Origin: Ww85 sp963745765
GTDB lineage: Bacteria > Desulfobacterota > Desulfobulbia > Desulfobulbales > Desulfocapsaceae
Direction: 5' to 3'
NCBI GenBank assembly: GCA_963745765.1
Contig: CAVUYQ010000016.1
Location: 124,001-188,000, forward strand
Length of the DNA: 64,000 bases
Shown: positions 36,014 to 46,508 of the stretch, one piece after another
Position numbering within the stretch: position 1 is the first letter of the stretch
Layout: each line of letters begins with the position of its first letter
Program-made: the position numbers and the translations under genes
Notes under the pieces: model-generated
What the model saw: the letters and a program-made list of their open reading frames with translations, nothing else
Told to the model about the DNA's origin: nothing
The model's database searches: none

Positions 36014-37082
36014 ATGAAACTATTAGAAAAAACATGCCGGCAAATTTTCCCGCAGGATTCCAAGGTCACGGGAACAGGCAAAAGAGAGACTCGATCAGCT
36101 TTGTATGCCGCATTGGGCACTTGGCGACCTGATGGATCTTGCTATGGATCTTGCCGGGATGACCGGAACCATCAAACCTTCATTTACCCGCAAGGCTATT
36201 GTGACCATGGCGGGAGACCATGGCGTGGTGGCCGAGGGAGTTAGCAAGTTCCCGCCGGAGGTGACTCCACAGATGGTCCTTAATTTTGTTGCCGGAGGTG
36301 CCGGTATAAATGTTTTGGCCAGACAGGCAGGCGCTGATGTGTACGTTGTTGATATGGGCGTCAATGCTGATCTGCAGGAACTCGCCAAAAGTGGTGCGAT
36401 CATCGACAAGAAAGTTTCCTTCGGTACCAGCAATATTGCCAAAGGACCCGCCATGTCCATAGCAAATGCTCGTCGGTCTCTGGAGGCAGGCATAGAAGTC
36501 GCTTTTGAGCTGGGTAACCGGTACGATATCTTTGGTACCGGTGATATGGGAATCGGCAACACGACTCCAAGCACTGCCATAGCAGCAGTAGTGACCGGAA
36601 AACCGATAGAAGAGCTAACGGGAAGAGGAACCGGTCTTGACGATGAACAATGGCTGGCCAAGGTCAGGACAATCAAAAGGATTCTGGAAGTAAACAAACC
36701 GGATCCTAAAAATGGCATGGATATTCTTGCCAAGGTCGGCGGATTTGAGATTGGCGGTATCGCCGGCCTTATACTCGGTGCGGCAGCCCAGAGAAAACCT
36801 GTCGTTGTGGATGGTTTCATTTCTACGGCAGGAGCCTTGATTGCCTACAAGATTGAACCTTTTGTCAGGGATTACATCATCTGTTCCCATCGATCAGTTG
36901 AACCGGGACATAAATATATGCAGGAGGTTCTCGGCTTTACCAGGCCGCTGCTTGATCTCAATCTGCGTCTTGGCGAAGGCACCGGCGGGGCACTGGCTAT
37001 GAATATCGTTGCTGCGGCGACAGCGGTGCTGACTGAGGTCGCAACATTTGCAGAAGCATCCGTTGCAAGTGCGGATAAATAG
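36014..37082 (+). CDS. cobT: Nicotinate-nucleotide:DMB phosphoribosyltransferase; one apparent frameshift at 36070-36072
   Basis: About 355 residues when one G is removed from GGG (36070-36072), joining MKLLEKTCRQIFPQDSKVT to EQAKERLDQLCMPHWALGDL. The core has MAGDHGVVAEGVSKFPPEVT, NFVAGGAGINVLARQ, GTGDMGIGNTTPSTAI and the end HRSVEPGHKYM with catalytic Glu region LNLRLGEGTGGALAM. The enzyme makes alpha-ribazole phosphate from a lower-ligand base and NaMN. Length is exactly typical after correction. cobS begins 2 bases after the stop. Confidence 0.94.
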
Positions 37083-37084
37083 AG

Positions 37085-37882
37085 ATGCATGATGGTGAGC
37101 AACAGATGAGGCCGGCCCGGATTGCCAGGCGCTATCCGTTGAGATGTATTCTTGCCGGTCTGAGATTTTTGACCATACTGCCGACGTTTTCATCGGCTGA
37201 AAATGACAGTCGATACCTGTCCGGATCACTCTATTTCTTTACCGTTATTGGTGTTTTTCTTGGCGTACTTGGCGCTGGATTTGCAGTTCTTGTGAGCTCG
37301 GTTGCGCCGCCTTTGGTAAGTGCGGCACTTTTGGCGGTATTGCTCTGCTTTTTTTCAGGATTCCTTCATCTTGACGGACTTGCTGATACGGCAGACGGCT
37401 TTCTCAGCGGCAAACCGGCGGCGAGCTGTCTTGCTATCATGCGTGACAGCCGTATCGGGGTTATGGGGGCGGCGGCCATCTGCGCAAATGTTTTAATCAA
37501 GATGGCAGCTCTTGCGTCGATTTCCGGCCAGGAGTTGTTGGCAGCTCTTGTAATCGCGCCGGCTGCCGGCAGAACAGCTATTATATGCTTAATGGCGCTT
37601 TGCCCCTATGCCAGAGAAAATGATGGTCTGGCAACGTTGTTTTACCAGGCTTCAAGCCGATCAGTTGCACTACTTTCCATCGTACTGCTCGCCGTCTTGA
37701 GTGTCTTTCTGGCTCCGCAAAAGACCATACTCGTCGCTGTCATGTGCAGCAGCGTTATCCTTGGTTTTTCTTATTTTTGTAAAAAAAGAATTGGCGGAAC
37801 AACGGGTGATACGCTCGGAGCGGTTTGCGAACTCACGGAGACCGGAGTATTGCTGTCATTTACACTCTTATGGGTACCTTGA
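37085..37882 (+). CDS. cobS: Adenosylcobinamide-GDP ribazoletransferase (cobalamin synthase)
   Basis: 265 residues, an integral membrane protein of about six helices. RFLTILPTF near the N-terminus, FLHLDGLADTADGFLSG with the metal-binding Asp residues, IMRDSRIGVMGAAA and GGTTGDTLGAVCELTE are the family motifs. It joins alpha-ribazole (phosphate) to adenosylcobinamide-GDP. The start could be 37085 or an ATG 7 codons later. Neither has a clear SD. Confidence 0.95.
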   Translation: MHDGEQQMRPARIARRYPLRCILAGLRFLTILPTFSSAENDSRYLSGSLYFFTVIGVFLGVLGAGFAVLVSSVAPPLVSAALLAVLLCFFSGFLHLDGLADTADGFLSGKPAASCLAIMRDSRIGVMGAAAICANVLIKMAALASISGQELLAALVIAPAAGRTAIICLMALCPYARENDGLATLFYQASSRSVALLSIVLLAVLSVFLAPQKTILVAVMCSSVILGFSYFCKKRIGGTTGDTLGAVCELTETGVLLSFTLLWVP

Positions 37883-37905
37883 ATCTTTAAATAGCACGGC
37901 AGGAC

Positions 37906-40503
37906 ATGATGGAGACAAACAGTAACGGTACTTCCAGCGGTCTGCAGGCCTTTGAACATGGTGGTAATATCCATAAATTGAGGCGGGAGTCCGGCAGGAC
38001 AAAGCAGCCCCTGATTGATTTCAGTGCCAACATCAACCCGCTCGGCCCTCCGGCCTGGCTGAGATCGCTTGTAAACCGGGATTTGTCGATGATCGCCCAT
38101 TATCCTGATCCTGAATATCACGATATGCTTGCCGTTATCGGTTCTGTCTATGGGGTACCCGAGAAATGGCTTGTGCCTGCCAATGGCTCCTCGGAACTGC
38201 TTCATCTGCTCCCCCGAATCCTTCCTGTTCAGAAAATAGTGATCCCGATTCCCTGCTATATTGAATATGTTTCGGTATTTAAAGAGAACGGATATGAGAT
38301 AGAATTCATAGAACTTAATCAGGAAAACGGCTTTCGTGTTACCGAGGAGATGCTTCTTGGAAGCATGCGAGGGGGAGAAGCTGTTATCTTTGGCAACCCG
38401 GTAAATCCTTCAGGATCATTCCTGGCCGACAAGTCGATTCTCGCTATCGCTGAAAGGTTTCCCGACACCCTTTTTATCATCGATGAAGCATTTCATGATT
38501 TTGTTACCAGTGCAGCGACTGTCGGGGGGCGTCTTGACAATATTATCACCCTCAATTCATTAACCAAATTTTTTGCAATTCCCGGTTTACGGGCGGGTTT
38601 CGGTATTTTCCCGCCATTTTTTGCCGCAAAAGCGAAAAGGTTGATGCCGCAGTGGACGATGAACACGCTGGCTGAGCGAGTTGTCCAAAAAGGGTTACGG
38701 GATACAGACTATTGCCGGAAAAGTGTTGATGCGTGCCGGCAATTAAGGGAAGAACTGATGAAGAAGCTGCAGGAAATAGTGCAGATTAAAACATTCCCGT
38801 CTGCGGCAAATTTCCTGTTGATAAAGTTCGGAAAAAAAGAGGAGGCCGGGAAACTGTACGAAAAACTTCTGGCTGAAGGGATTATCATCCGGAGATGCTC
38901 CAATTTTTCCGGGCTGGACGCTTCCTATTTTCGTCTAGCCGTAAGGACAGCCGAAGAAAACAGCCAACTGGTAGAGAAAATGCGAAAGGTCCTCTCTGTT
39001 GGTACAAAGACGTGCAGCAAGCCTAAAAAAGCTAAACCTCTGATGTTCCAGGGAACTTCCTCAAATGCCGGGAAGTCGATAATGGCAGCCGCTTTCTGCC
39101 GTATTTTCGTGCAGGATGGTATCAAGGTCGCCCCTTTCAAGGCCCAGAATATGTCATTGAACTCACATGTGACTGCCGATGGTGGCGAAATGGGCCGGGC
39201 CCAGGTCGTGCAGGCGGTGGCTGCACGGGTGGCACCTGATTACCGAATGAACCCTGTCCTGCTCAAACCAAACAGCGACACCGGCAGCCAGGTGATAATC
39301 AACGGCAAGCCGGTCGGAAACATGGATGTCAGACAATATCATTCCTACAAGGAACAAGCCTGGAAGGCGGTCACCGCGAGTTATGATGCCCTTGCCGGGG
39401 ATTATGATGCGGTTGTGCTTGAAGGAGCCGGATCGCCTGGCGAGATCAACCTGAAGAAACATGACATTGTAAACATGAGAATGGCCCGATACGCCAAATC
39501 ACCGGTACTGGTGGTAGGAGATATCGACCGCGGCGGCGTCTATGCCTCCTTTGCCGGAACGATGGATGTTCTGGAAGAATGGGAACGAAACCTTATCGCC
39601 GGATTTGTCGTTAACAAGTTCAGAGGGGATGCAAGCCTGTTACATGAAGCCCATCTGTTTCTAAAGGAACATACCGGAAAAGACGTCTTTGGCGTTGTTC
39701 CGTATATAACGGAGATAAACATTCCCCAGGAAGATTCTGTCTCACTGCGGGAAGGGTTTTACGGGAATCGTTATACCGGCTCTGAACAGGTCGAAATTGC
39801 TGTTATTGACCTCCCCCATATCTCCAATTTCACCGATATTGACCCGCTCTTCCAGGAACCCGATGTCAATGTCAGGTTTGTAAAACAGGTATCATCGCTT
39901 GGAAACCCTGATGCAATAATTCTCCCCGGTTCTAAGAATGTTGCAGGAGATCTTGCCGATCTCAGAAGAAGAGGTTTTGAAACGGCTTTGAGAAAGTATG
40001 CAGAACAGGGCGGCACTATCGTCGGAATTTGCGGCGGTTACCAGATGCTGGGCAGGGAACTTACAGATCCTCATGGTCTTGAAACGCATGATAAAAGCGT
40101 GGTCGGATTCGGGCTTATCAATGTCGACACCGTGCTTGAGGCCGAAAAAACGCTGGTGAAAAGGAAAGGGGTTCACTTAGACTCCGGATTCCCGGTGCAT
40201 GGTTATGAAATTCATCACGGGGTCACGAGCGGTGATCGTATTCCTGTTCTGGCTTTTGCTGAAACAGAAACATGTGGCAGCCGGAATCATGATGGAACCG
40301 CATGGGGAGCTTATTTGCACGGCATATTTGATGCCGATCGCTTCAGGCGATGGTTTATCGACCAACTGCGGGTGAAAAAACGATTACCCCCCGTCGGCCG
40401 TATTGTAGCCCCCTATGATATTGACAGGAGTATTGATGATCTTGCTGATCTGGTCAGATCATGTTTCGATATGGACCAGGTACATCGTTTGCTGGGAATA
40501 TAG
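37906..40503 (+). CDS. cobD-cobQ: Fused threonine-phosphate decarboxylase (CobD) and cobyric acid synthase (CobQ)
   Basis: One unbroken 865-residue frame. Residues 1-362 are a PLP-dependent class I/II aminotransferase-like CobD: GNIHKLRRE, LIDFSANINPLGPP, VPANGSSELLHLLPR, FGNPVNPSG, IDEAFHDFV, and the PLP-binding Lys221 in NSLTKFFAIPGLRAG. A Lys-rich linker (about 366-377) leads to CobQ (378-865): MFQGTSSNAGKS, APFKAQNMSLNSHVT, KPNSDTGSQVIING, LEGAGSPGEINL, VGDIDRGGVYAS, and the class I glutaminase GICGGYQMLG with the nucleophilic Cys and HGIFD near the end. The first half makes aminopropanol phosphate, the second amidates cobyrinate side chains. Confidence 0.94.
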   Translation: MMETNSNGTSSGLQAFEHGGNIHKLRRESGRTKQPLIDFSANINPLGPPAWLRSLVNRDLSMIAHYPDPEYHDMLAVIGSVYGVPEKWLVPANGSSELLHLLPRILPVQKIVIPIPCYIEYVSVFKENGYEIEFIELNQENGFRVTEEMLLGSMRGGEAVIFGNPVNPSGSFLADKSILAIAERFPDTLFIIDEAFHDFVTSAATVGGRLDNIITLNSLTKFFAIPGLRAGFGIFPPFFAAKAKRLMPQWTMNTLAERVVQKGLRDTDYCRKSVDACRQLREELMKKLQEIVQIKTFPSAANFLLIKFGKKEEAGKLYEKLLAEGIIIRRCSNFSGLDASYFRLAVRTAEENSQLVEKMRKVLSVGTKTCSKPKKAKPLMFQGTSSNAGKSIMAAAFCRIFVQDGIKVAPFKAQNMSLNSHVTADGGEMGRAQVVQAVAARVAPDYRMNPVLLKPNSDTGSQVIINGKPVGNMDVRQYHSYKEQAWKAVTASYDALAGDYDAVVLEGAGSPGEINLKKHDIVNMRMARYAKSPVLVVGDIDRGGVYASFAGTMDVLEEWERNLIAGFVVNKFRGDASLLHEAHLFLKEHTGKDVFGVVPYITEINIPQEDSVSLREGFYGNRYTGSEQVEIAVIDLPHISNFTDIDPLFQEPDVNVRFVKQVSSLGNPDAIILPGSKNVAGDLADLRRRGFETALRKYAEQGGTIVGICGGYQMLGRELTDPHGLETHDKSVVGFGLINVDTVLEAEKTLVKRKGVHLDSGFPVHGYEIHHGVTSGDRIPVLAFAETETCGSRNHDGTAWGAYLHGIFDADRFRRWFIDQLRVKKRLPPVGRIVAPYDIDRSIDDLADLVRSCFDMDQVHRLLGI

Positions 40504-40515
40504 CCTCAGATCGCC

Positions 40516-41521
40516 GTGCTCTTCTATATTTACATCGCCGCTGCCCTCGTTTTTGACCTTATCGCCGGAGATCCACGCTGGTTTCCTCATCCGGTAAGGT
40601 TCATCGGCTGGCTCTGCGTCGTATTCGAGGCTCAAATGAGAAAATTCGCCGATACCGTTTCATTACGATGGTGCGGCTTTTTTTCCTTTCTCTGTGTAAT
40701 CGCGGCGAGCATGGCAATGACGAGTGTGATCCTTGTGGTCCTTTGGTCTATCAGCAGGACGACGGCCGTATGCTTTGCGGTCATGCTGCTCTATTTATGT
40801 ATTGCCGCCGGAGACCTGATGCGCCATAGCAGAGCGGTCTATAAAGCGCTTGCTGTGCAGACTATTGCAAAAGGCCAGAAATGAAGTCGCCAAGCTCGTT
40901 GGCAGAGACACCGGGGATCTTGATGAAACTGAGATAGTTAGGGCCTGCATCGAGTCGGTTGCGGAAAATCTTGTGGATGGCGTTACCGCTCCGATATTCT
41001 GGGCTCTTACGGCAAGTCTGTTTGCCCCCCTGGTTGCGATTGAGCCGATATTTGGTGCAACCCTTGGCGTTGTTTTCTATAAGGCGGTAAATACGATGGA
41101 TTCCATGTATGGCTATAAAAACAGACAATATCTCGAATTTGGCTGGTTTGCGGCCAGGTTCGATGACTATGCCAATTACCTGCCGGCGCGGATAAGCGGC
41201 CTCTGTGTTGTCGCAGCTGCCTTTCTTCTTGGTTACGACGCAAGGTCATCAGCACATATATTTTTTCGGGACCGTTTAAAGAGTACCAGTCCAAACAGTG
41301 GACATACCGAAGCTTCGTTTGCCGGCGCCCTCGGTGTACGATTGGGCGGGGCGAGTTCCTATTTTGGAAAAGTGGTGAATAAACCGCTGATAGGTAAAGA
41401 ATCAAGAGTTGCCGTTACCTTTGATATCATCAAAAGTAATCGGCTTGTTGTCGCTGGTACAGGAGTGTTTTTCATACTTATTGTGTGCTGCCATGCCATT
41501 ATCAGAACCCTATTGATATGA
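40516..41521 (+). CDS. cbiB: Adenosylcobinamide-phosphate synthase CbiB; one apparent frameshift at 40869-40872
   Basis: About 334 residues after removing one A from AAAA (40869-40872), joining AVQTIA to KARNEVAKLVGRDT. Four or five membrane helices. Signatures are LIAGDPRWFPHPVRFIGW, VGRDTGDLDETEIVRACIESVAENLVDG (seen in parts), FYKAVNTMDSM, ARFDDYANYLPARISG and NSGHTEASFAGALGVRLGG. It attaches aminopropanol phosphate to cobyric acid, the product of the fused enzyme upstream. GTG start at 40516 with no visible SD, 12 bases after the fusion gene. The stop overlaps the cbiA ATG (ATGA). Confidence 0.92.
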
Positions 41522-42902
41522 CAAGATAAACCGGCATTCATCATTGCTGCGACCAGGAGCGGGGCCGGAAAAACCACGCTGACACTTGGAATTATGTCTG
41601 CACTCGTTAAACGCGGTTTCCGGGTACAGCCATACAAATGCGGACCTGATTTTATTGATCCTACCCTGCATACCTTAGTTACCGGAAAGACATCTTATAC
41701 TATCGATTTGAAGATGATGGGGGCAGGCTGCTGCCGGGAAACATTTATTGCAGCATGCCCAAAACAGTGATGTATTGATACTGGAAGGGGTGATGGGACT
41801 GTTTGACGGGGGAGAAGCCAGCACGGCAGCCGTTGCCAGGGTACTGAATCTGCCGGTCTTTCTGATTATTGATGCACAATCATCGGCAGAAAGCGCTGCT
41901 GCCGTATTGAAAGGATTTGAGACCTATGACCCCCGGGTCAGGCTTGCCGGCGTTATATTTAATAAAATCGGCTCTTCGCGCCATCGAGATCTTATTGAGT
42001 CAGCGCTCCTTGCGCGAAACACGGTGCCGGTAATCGGCTACATGATGCGAGAGAAGAAGTTTCATATAACCGAACGTCACCTCGGCCTTTATATGGGCAG
42101 CGAAAATCCACTCGATGCTCATGCACTTAACGCTCTTGCCGCATATACCGAAAATCATCTTGACCTCGACCTGATGCTCCAACAGGCCGGGAGCGTAACG
42201 CTGAATGAGAATCCTGCCGATTCACCAGTGGTGGTGCCGCGGAAGAAAAAACGCATTGGTGTCAGCATGGATGAAGCATTCTGTTTTTATTACCAGCAAA
42301 ATCTTGAGCTGTTTACCAAGGCGGGTTTTCAGGTCGTACCGTTCAGTCCCCTGCACGACAGACATCTTCCTGCCGATCTGCAGATAATTTATCTCTGCGG
42401 CGGCTATCCTGAATTATTTGCGCAGGATCTTGCCCGTAATAAGTCAATGCTGGCATCTATTCGAAAGGCCCATGAAGATGATATTCCTCTCTACGCTGAG
42501 TGCGGCGGATTCATGTATCTTTGCAGAACCATCACGGATAATGACGGCATCAGCCACGATATGACAGGAATCTTTCCCTACAACACGGCAATGAACAAGC
42601 GCTTGAGACGACTTGGATACCGTGTAATAAGGCTGAGGGAAAGCTGTTTATTAGGGAATAAAGGCGACGTCCTGTATGGTCATGAATTCCACTATTCAGA
42701 TATTGTCACTCCACTCATTGACGACAATAAGAATTGTGAAATTAAGCAATTATATGAACTTGATAATAATTCTTATGAAGGATATAGTAGGGGAACTGCT
42801 ATCGGAAGCTATGTGCATCTGCACTTTGCCAATACACCTGCAGTTTTTCGTGCCATATTAGCAACAATCGACTCAGAAGACAAAAAATCATGCCTATTGT
42901 AA
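41518..42902 (+). CDS. cbiA: Cobyrinate a,c-diamide synthase CbiA; two apparent frameshifts (41523-41524 and 41744-41746)
   Basis: About 460 residues after two one-base corrections. From ATG 41518, removing one A at 41523-41524 gives MTDKPAFIIAATRSGAGKTT, the P-loop start. Without it a stop follows after three codons. Removing one T at 41744-41746 joins KMMGAGCCRET to LLQHAQNSDVLILEGVMGLFDG. The glutaminase half shows IYLCGGYPELFAQDLA and AECGGFMYLCRTI with the catalytic Cys, then GYRVIRLRES and YGHEFHYS. It amidates the a and c side chains with ATP and glutamine. Overlaps cbiB by 4 and cbiC by 13 bases. Confidence 0.9.
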
Positions 42903-43534
42903 AAAATATTCCGCCCGAAGAAATTGAATCCCGGAGTTTCTCCATCATAGAGGACGAATTTATTCAAAGAACCGCCATCGATAAGGGTTCGCTTGATCCA
43001 CTGGAATTCGCCATTATCAGAAGAGTCATTCATGCAACCGGAGATTTCAGTTTTGCCAAGACACTGATGTTTTATAAAAATGCAGCACGTGTCGGTATTG
43101 AGGCAATTCGGCAGGGAAGTGATATCTTCATTGATGTCGGCATGGGTGCCTCAGGAATAAACAGAACTATTCTGGCCTCTTTTGGCGGTCAGGTACTCTG
43201 CAATATCAATGAACCTGGCATTGCCGAAAAAGCCAGGATCGAAGGAAAAACAAGAACGGAAACAGCTCTGCGTTCGGTTGCTGAAAAGCAGCCGGGAATA
43301 ATCGCCGTCGGCAATGCTCCAACCGCGCTGATCGCCGCTATGGAACTCATCGATGAGGGGCATCTGAAACCGGCACTGGTTATTGGCGTACCGGTTGGTT
43401 TTGTTAATGCCGAAGAATCAAAAGACCTTTTAACAACAAAAGAGTACCCGTTTATTGCAAACAAGGGTCGGAAAGGCGGCAGTCCCGTTGCGGTGGCAAT
43501 CATCAACGCACTTTTAAAGTTAAGCAAGGAGTAG
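42890..43534 (+). CDS. cbiC: Cobalt-precorrin-8 methylmutase (CbiC/CobH)
   Basis: 214 residues. IESRSFSIIEDEF near the N-terminus, VIHATGDFSFAKTLMF with the catalytic His, DVGMGASGINR, VGNAPTALIAAMELIDEG, GVPVGFVNAEESKDLL and GRKGGSPVAVAIINALL at the end. It moves the C11 methyl to C12 to form cobyrinate. Last gene of the operon, overlapping cbiA by 13 bases. Confidence 0.96.
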   Translation: MPIVKNIPPEEIESRSFSIIEDEFIQRTAIDKGSLDPLEFAIIRRVIHATGDFSFAKTLMFYKNAARVGIEAIRQGSDIFIDVGMGASGINRTILASFGGQVLCNINEPGIAEKARIEGKTRTETALRSVAEKQPGIIAVGNAPTALIAAMELIDEGHLKPALVIGVPVGFVNAEESKDLLTTKEYPFIANKGRKGGSPVAVAIINALLKLSKE

Positions 43535-43655
43535 CGGGTTTCCAGGTGACACCAATATCAGCCGAATCCTCAGGCTCCTTGACAATTAGTTCCCCTGGTG
43601 CTACAGGTGGACGACATTTTTTTCACCTGAAAACAAATAGACGAGGATGCACCCC

Positions 43656-44069
43656 ATGCAAAGAACATTCGCCATTATCAAGCCCGATGCTTTTGCTGCC
43701 GGAAACGGCGGTAAAATTCTTTCAAGAATTTATTCGGAAGGTTTCAAGATTGTAGGGCTTAAAAAACTCTATCTCAGCAAAATCGAAGCTGAAGGGTTTT
43801 ATGCAGTTCATCGTGAGAGGCCATTTTTTGGAGAGTTAACAGATTTCATGAGCAGTGGTCCGTGTATTGTTATGGTTCTTGAGGCTGACGGTGCCATTGT
43901 TAAATGGCGTGAACTGATGGGGGCCACCAATCCTGCTGACGCAAAACCGGGCACCCTGAGAAAGGAATTCGGTTCCTCGGTAGGCGAAAATGCTACCCAT
44001 GGATCTGATGCGCCGGAAACGGCAGCCTTTGAAATAGCCTATTTTTTCTCCGGCCTCGAGTTGCTCTAG
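43656..44069 (+). CDS. ndk: Nucleoside diphosphate kinase
   Basis: 137 residues from MQRTFAIIKPDAFA. ERPFFGELTDFMSSGP, MVLEADGAIVKWRELMGATNP, and the active-site NATHGSDAPETAAFEIAYFF with the phospho-His are diagnostic. I start at 43656, with GAGG 9 bases upstream. An ATG 3 codons earlier sits directly on the SD. It lies 121 bases after cbiC and is probably a separate unit. Confidence 0.97.
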   Translation: MQRTFAIIKPDAFAAGNGGKILSRIYSEGFKIVGLKKLYLSKIEAEGFYAVHRERPFFGELTDFMSSGPCIVMVLEADGAIVKWRELMGATNPADAKPGTLRKEFGSSVGENATHGSDAPETAAFEIAYFFSGLELL

Positions 44070-44090
44070 CCTGACGTCTGCCGCCACTTC

Positions 44091-44131
44091 CATTGCCTGC
44101 CTGCTAAATTGTACCCAGCAGGCAGGCAATG
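44091..44131. terminator. Hairpin between convergent ndk and xseA
   Basis: CATTGCCTGCCTGCT pairs with AGCAGGCAGGCAATG, a 15-bp perfect stem with an 11-base loop. There is no clean T-run on either side. As it lies between two converging genes it may act as a bidirectional 3' end or an mRNA-stabilising structure. Confidence 0.55.
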
Positions 44132-44178
44132 ACCTGTCATTTTGGCTATCCCCGGTTTTTCTTATCCGAACGAGTCGA

Positions 44179-45525
44179 TTATCGTCTTTTGGATGTGACA
44201 ATGCCTCTGATTTGTCCACGGTGCAGTGTTACTGCTATTTCATCATCAATTTCAAGCTGGTCAACATCCGTGATGATCTGACGGGTTTCAGCATTGCTGC
44301 TGGTAACAATAGAGTATCCCCGTGCCAGGGTAGCAAGAGGGCTGAGCGAGTCAAGAACCGCCGCTGCACGCTGCAGGTTGTTCATCTTGGCATTCAATTG
44401 CTGAGCCATTGATTGCTGCATTTTTTCAGAGAGGTGACTCAGCCGTGTCTGGTGACTCAGAATTCGTTGGCTCGGCACACAATGGTGCAGTCTCTGTTCA
44501 AGATTTGAAAACAGGTGCAGCATCTGTTCCGTTTTACTGGTGATTGCACGCAAAAGACGCGAAGAAACAGCATCCAGTCTGAGTGTCGGGCGATAGAAAG
44601 CTGAATCGAAGGAGGCAAGAAATCTGTTGATTCTGCCGAGTCGCTGGGAAACACTTTCAAAACGATAGTGGCAGGTTCTTCTCATACGGGCCAGAAGATT
44701 ATTTACTCTGTCCCGGTAGATACCGCCGTCAGGTACGATCAATTCCGCTGCCGCCGTTGGTGTTGCTCCGCGCATATCGGCACAAAAATCTGCGATGGTG
44801 AAATCGGTTTCATGACCGATCCCGGTTACGATCGGAATGCTCGCATTAAAAAGTACGTGCGCCAACTGCTCATCGTTAAAGGCCCAGAGATCTTCAAGCG
44901 ATCCGCCTCCGCGACACAGGACAATGACATCGGGGTTAAGAGTGTGGGCGGTCCTGATGGCTTCGCATATACGCTCTGCACAACCTTCGCCCTGTACCGG
45001 TACCGGCAGCAGTTGCACGTGCAGGGATACTTTTCGCCGGCGGCAGACGGAGAGGAAATCATGCACCGCTGCACCACCGGGAGACGTGATCAGAACGATA
45101 GTATTGACAGAAGAGGGCAGAAGACGCTTTCGGCTTTGCTCAAAGAATCCGAGTGATTTTAATTTATGCTTGAGATTGTCAAAGGCTATCTGCAATTGAC
45201 CGGCGCCATGAAAATCAATAGTATCGATTATAATCTGGTATTCACCGCGTGGTTCATAAACAGACAACCTGCCGTCACAGACAACCTGCTGTCCATCCTT
45301 GAGTTCCTCCGGCAGGTAGCGCTGCTGGTTTTTAAAGAGTACCGCCTTGATCTGCGCATGCTCGTCCTTCAGGATAAAATAATAATGACCTGAATGGGGG
45401 CGGCGAATTGTGGATATTTCTCCGATGATGCGCACAAAGTGAAATTGCCCTTCAATCAGCTGTTGTATTTCGCGATTAATTTCACTTACCGTTCTGATCG
45501 TCTTATTGTAAGTCGAAAAATGCAT
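44179..45525 (-). CDS. xseA: Exodeoxyribonuclease VII large subunit
   Basis: 448 residues. The N-terminal OB fold has VRIIGEISTIRRPHSGHYYF and YEPRGEYQIII. The catalytic domain has ITSPGGAAVHDFL, RGGGSLEDLWAFND, VTGIGHETDFTIADF, and ADMRGATPTAAAEL. A long coiled-coil region follows, then LARGYSIVTS. It degrades single-stranded DNA with XseB. No small-subunit gene is seen on either side, unlike the common xseA-xseB-ispA order. Confidence 0.96.
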   Translation of the reverse strand: MHFSTYNKTIRTVSEINREIQQLIEGQFHFVRIIGEISTIRRPHSGHYYFILKDEHAQIKAVLFKNQQRYLPEELKDGQQVVCDGRLSVYEPRGEYQIIIDTIDFHGAGQLQIAFDNLKHKLKSLGFFEQSRKRLLPSSVNTIVLITSPGGAAVHDFLSVCRRRKVSLHVQLLPVPVQGEGCAERICEAIRTAHTLNPDVIVLCRGGGSLEDLWAFNDEQLAHVLFNASIPIVTGIGHETDFTIADFCADMRGATPTAAAELIVPDGGIYRDRVNNLLARMRRTCHYRFESVSQRLGRINRFLASFDSAFYRPTLRLDAVSSRLLRAITSKTEQMLHLFSNLEQRLHHCVPSQRILSHQTRLSHLSEKMQQSMAQQLNAKMNNLQRAAAVLDSLSPLATLARGYSIVTSSNAETRQIITDVDQLEIDDEIAVTLHRGQIRGIVTSKRR

Positions 45526-45815
45526 GTAAATCGAGAGAGAGAGGAGGTTTATGCTTCTTTACAGATGGACACACCAATGCATTTATACTATAAATGACAC
45601 GCTGGATTCAAAATAAATAACATAAGGCCGCCTTGCAGAATCGCCTTATCGTTCGAGATCAAGGCATGTGATAAAAATTACCGGTAAGCACCCTGAAAGA
45701 AGTTGCCATAGGTGAATTACATTGGTATTCCAAGATTCAATTTCAATCATAACGCAGATAACAGACGAAAAGAAACTTATTCAAGGTGGTTTCAAGATTG
45801 CCCCGGAGGGAGATA

Positions 45816-46508
45816 ATGGCTAAAAAAGATATTTTCGATAAAGAATGGGTTGATGAGAGAGACAAGAATAATCTAGAAGGATTGCTTGAACAGTTCAATC
45901 TGCCGCCGCGCGTTATTTCATTTGTTCGTGAAAAGAAAAGATTAGTGCAGGCAGGTATAGGAATTCTGATAATTGTTGTTGTATCCTGGTCTTTTTATGA
46001 TTCATACCAGAAAGATAGAATGGAAGAAGGCAATTCCGCGCTGTCGGCTGCACTGAATATGGACGCAAATCAACGATTGGACGCTCTTGCCTCCGTTGAA
46101 AAAAACTATTCCGGAACCGAGGCAGCGCTTTGGGCTGAGATAAAGAGTGCACAGGAATTTTCAACGTCAGGGAAGATGGAGCAGGCCAACAAATTGTACC
46201 ACGATTTACTATCGACAGTTCCTGAATCATCATCCTTGAAAACGCTGCTGATTTTTGGCGGGGCTCAGTCAGATGAAGATCTCGGGAACTATCCCGCTGC
46301 GTTGAATGGTTATAAAACATTGAAAGGGATAAAAGGTTATCAGGAGATTGGCCTGAGCGGACTCGCCAGGGTATATGAAATACAGGGTGATTTCGGCAAG
46401 GCCCTTGAAGTGTACAAGGAGCATCTTGCTTTGCTTGAAAGCGAAGGAGCAGTCGGGCAGACCGCCCTCATCGAAGAGAAGATAACACGTATCAAGGCAA
46501 AAACGTGA
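45816..46508 (+). CDS. Membrane-anchored TPR protein (YfgM/Tol-Pal-associated-like)
   Basis: 230 residues from MAKKDIF, with SD GGAGGGAG before it. One membrane helix near residues 45-65 (LVQAGIGILIIVVVSWSFY) follows a 40-residue cytoplasmic part. The remaining periplasmic part is helical with TPR-like pairs (GKMEQANKLYHDLLSTVP, GLARVYEIQGDFGKALEVYKEHL). This plan is that of the YfgM/DUF2133-type tetratricopeptide proteins linked to the Sec-YidC/BamB region, but sequence identity is low and the role is not known. Overlaps panC by 4 bases (GTGA). Confidence 0.75.
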   Translation: MAKKDIFDKEWVDERDKNNLEGLLEQFNLPPRVISFVREKKRLVQAGIGILIIVVVSWSFYDSYQKDRMEEGNSALSAALNMDANQRLDALASVEKNYSGTEAALWAEIKSAQEFSTSGKMEQANKLYHDLLSTVPESSSLKTLLIFGGAQSDEDLGNYPAALNGYKTLKGIKGYQEIGLSGLARVYEIQGDFGKALEVYKEHLALLESEGAVGQTALIEEKITRIKAKT

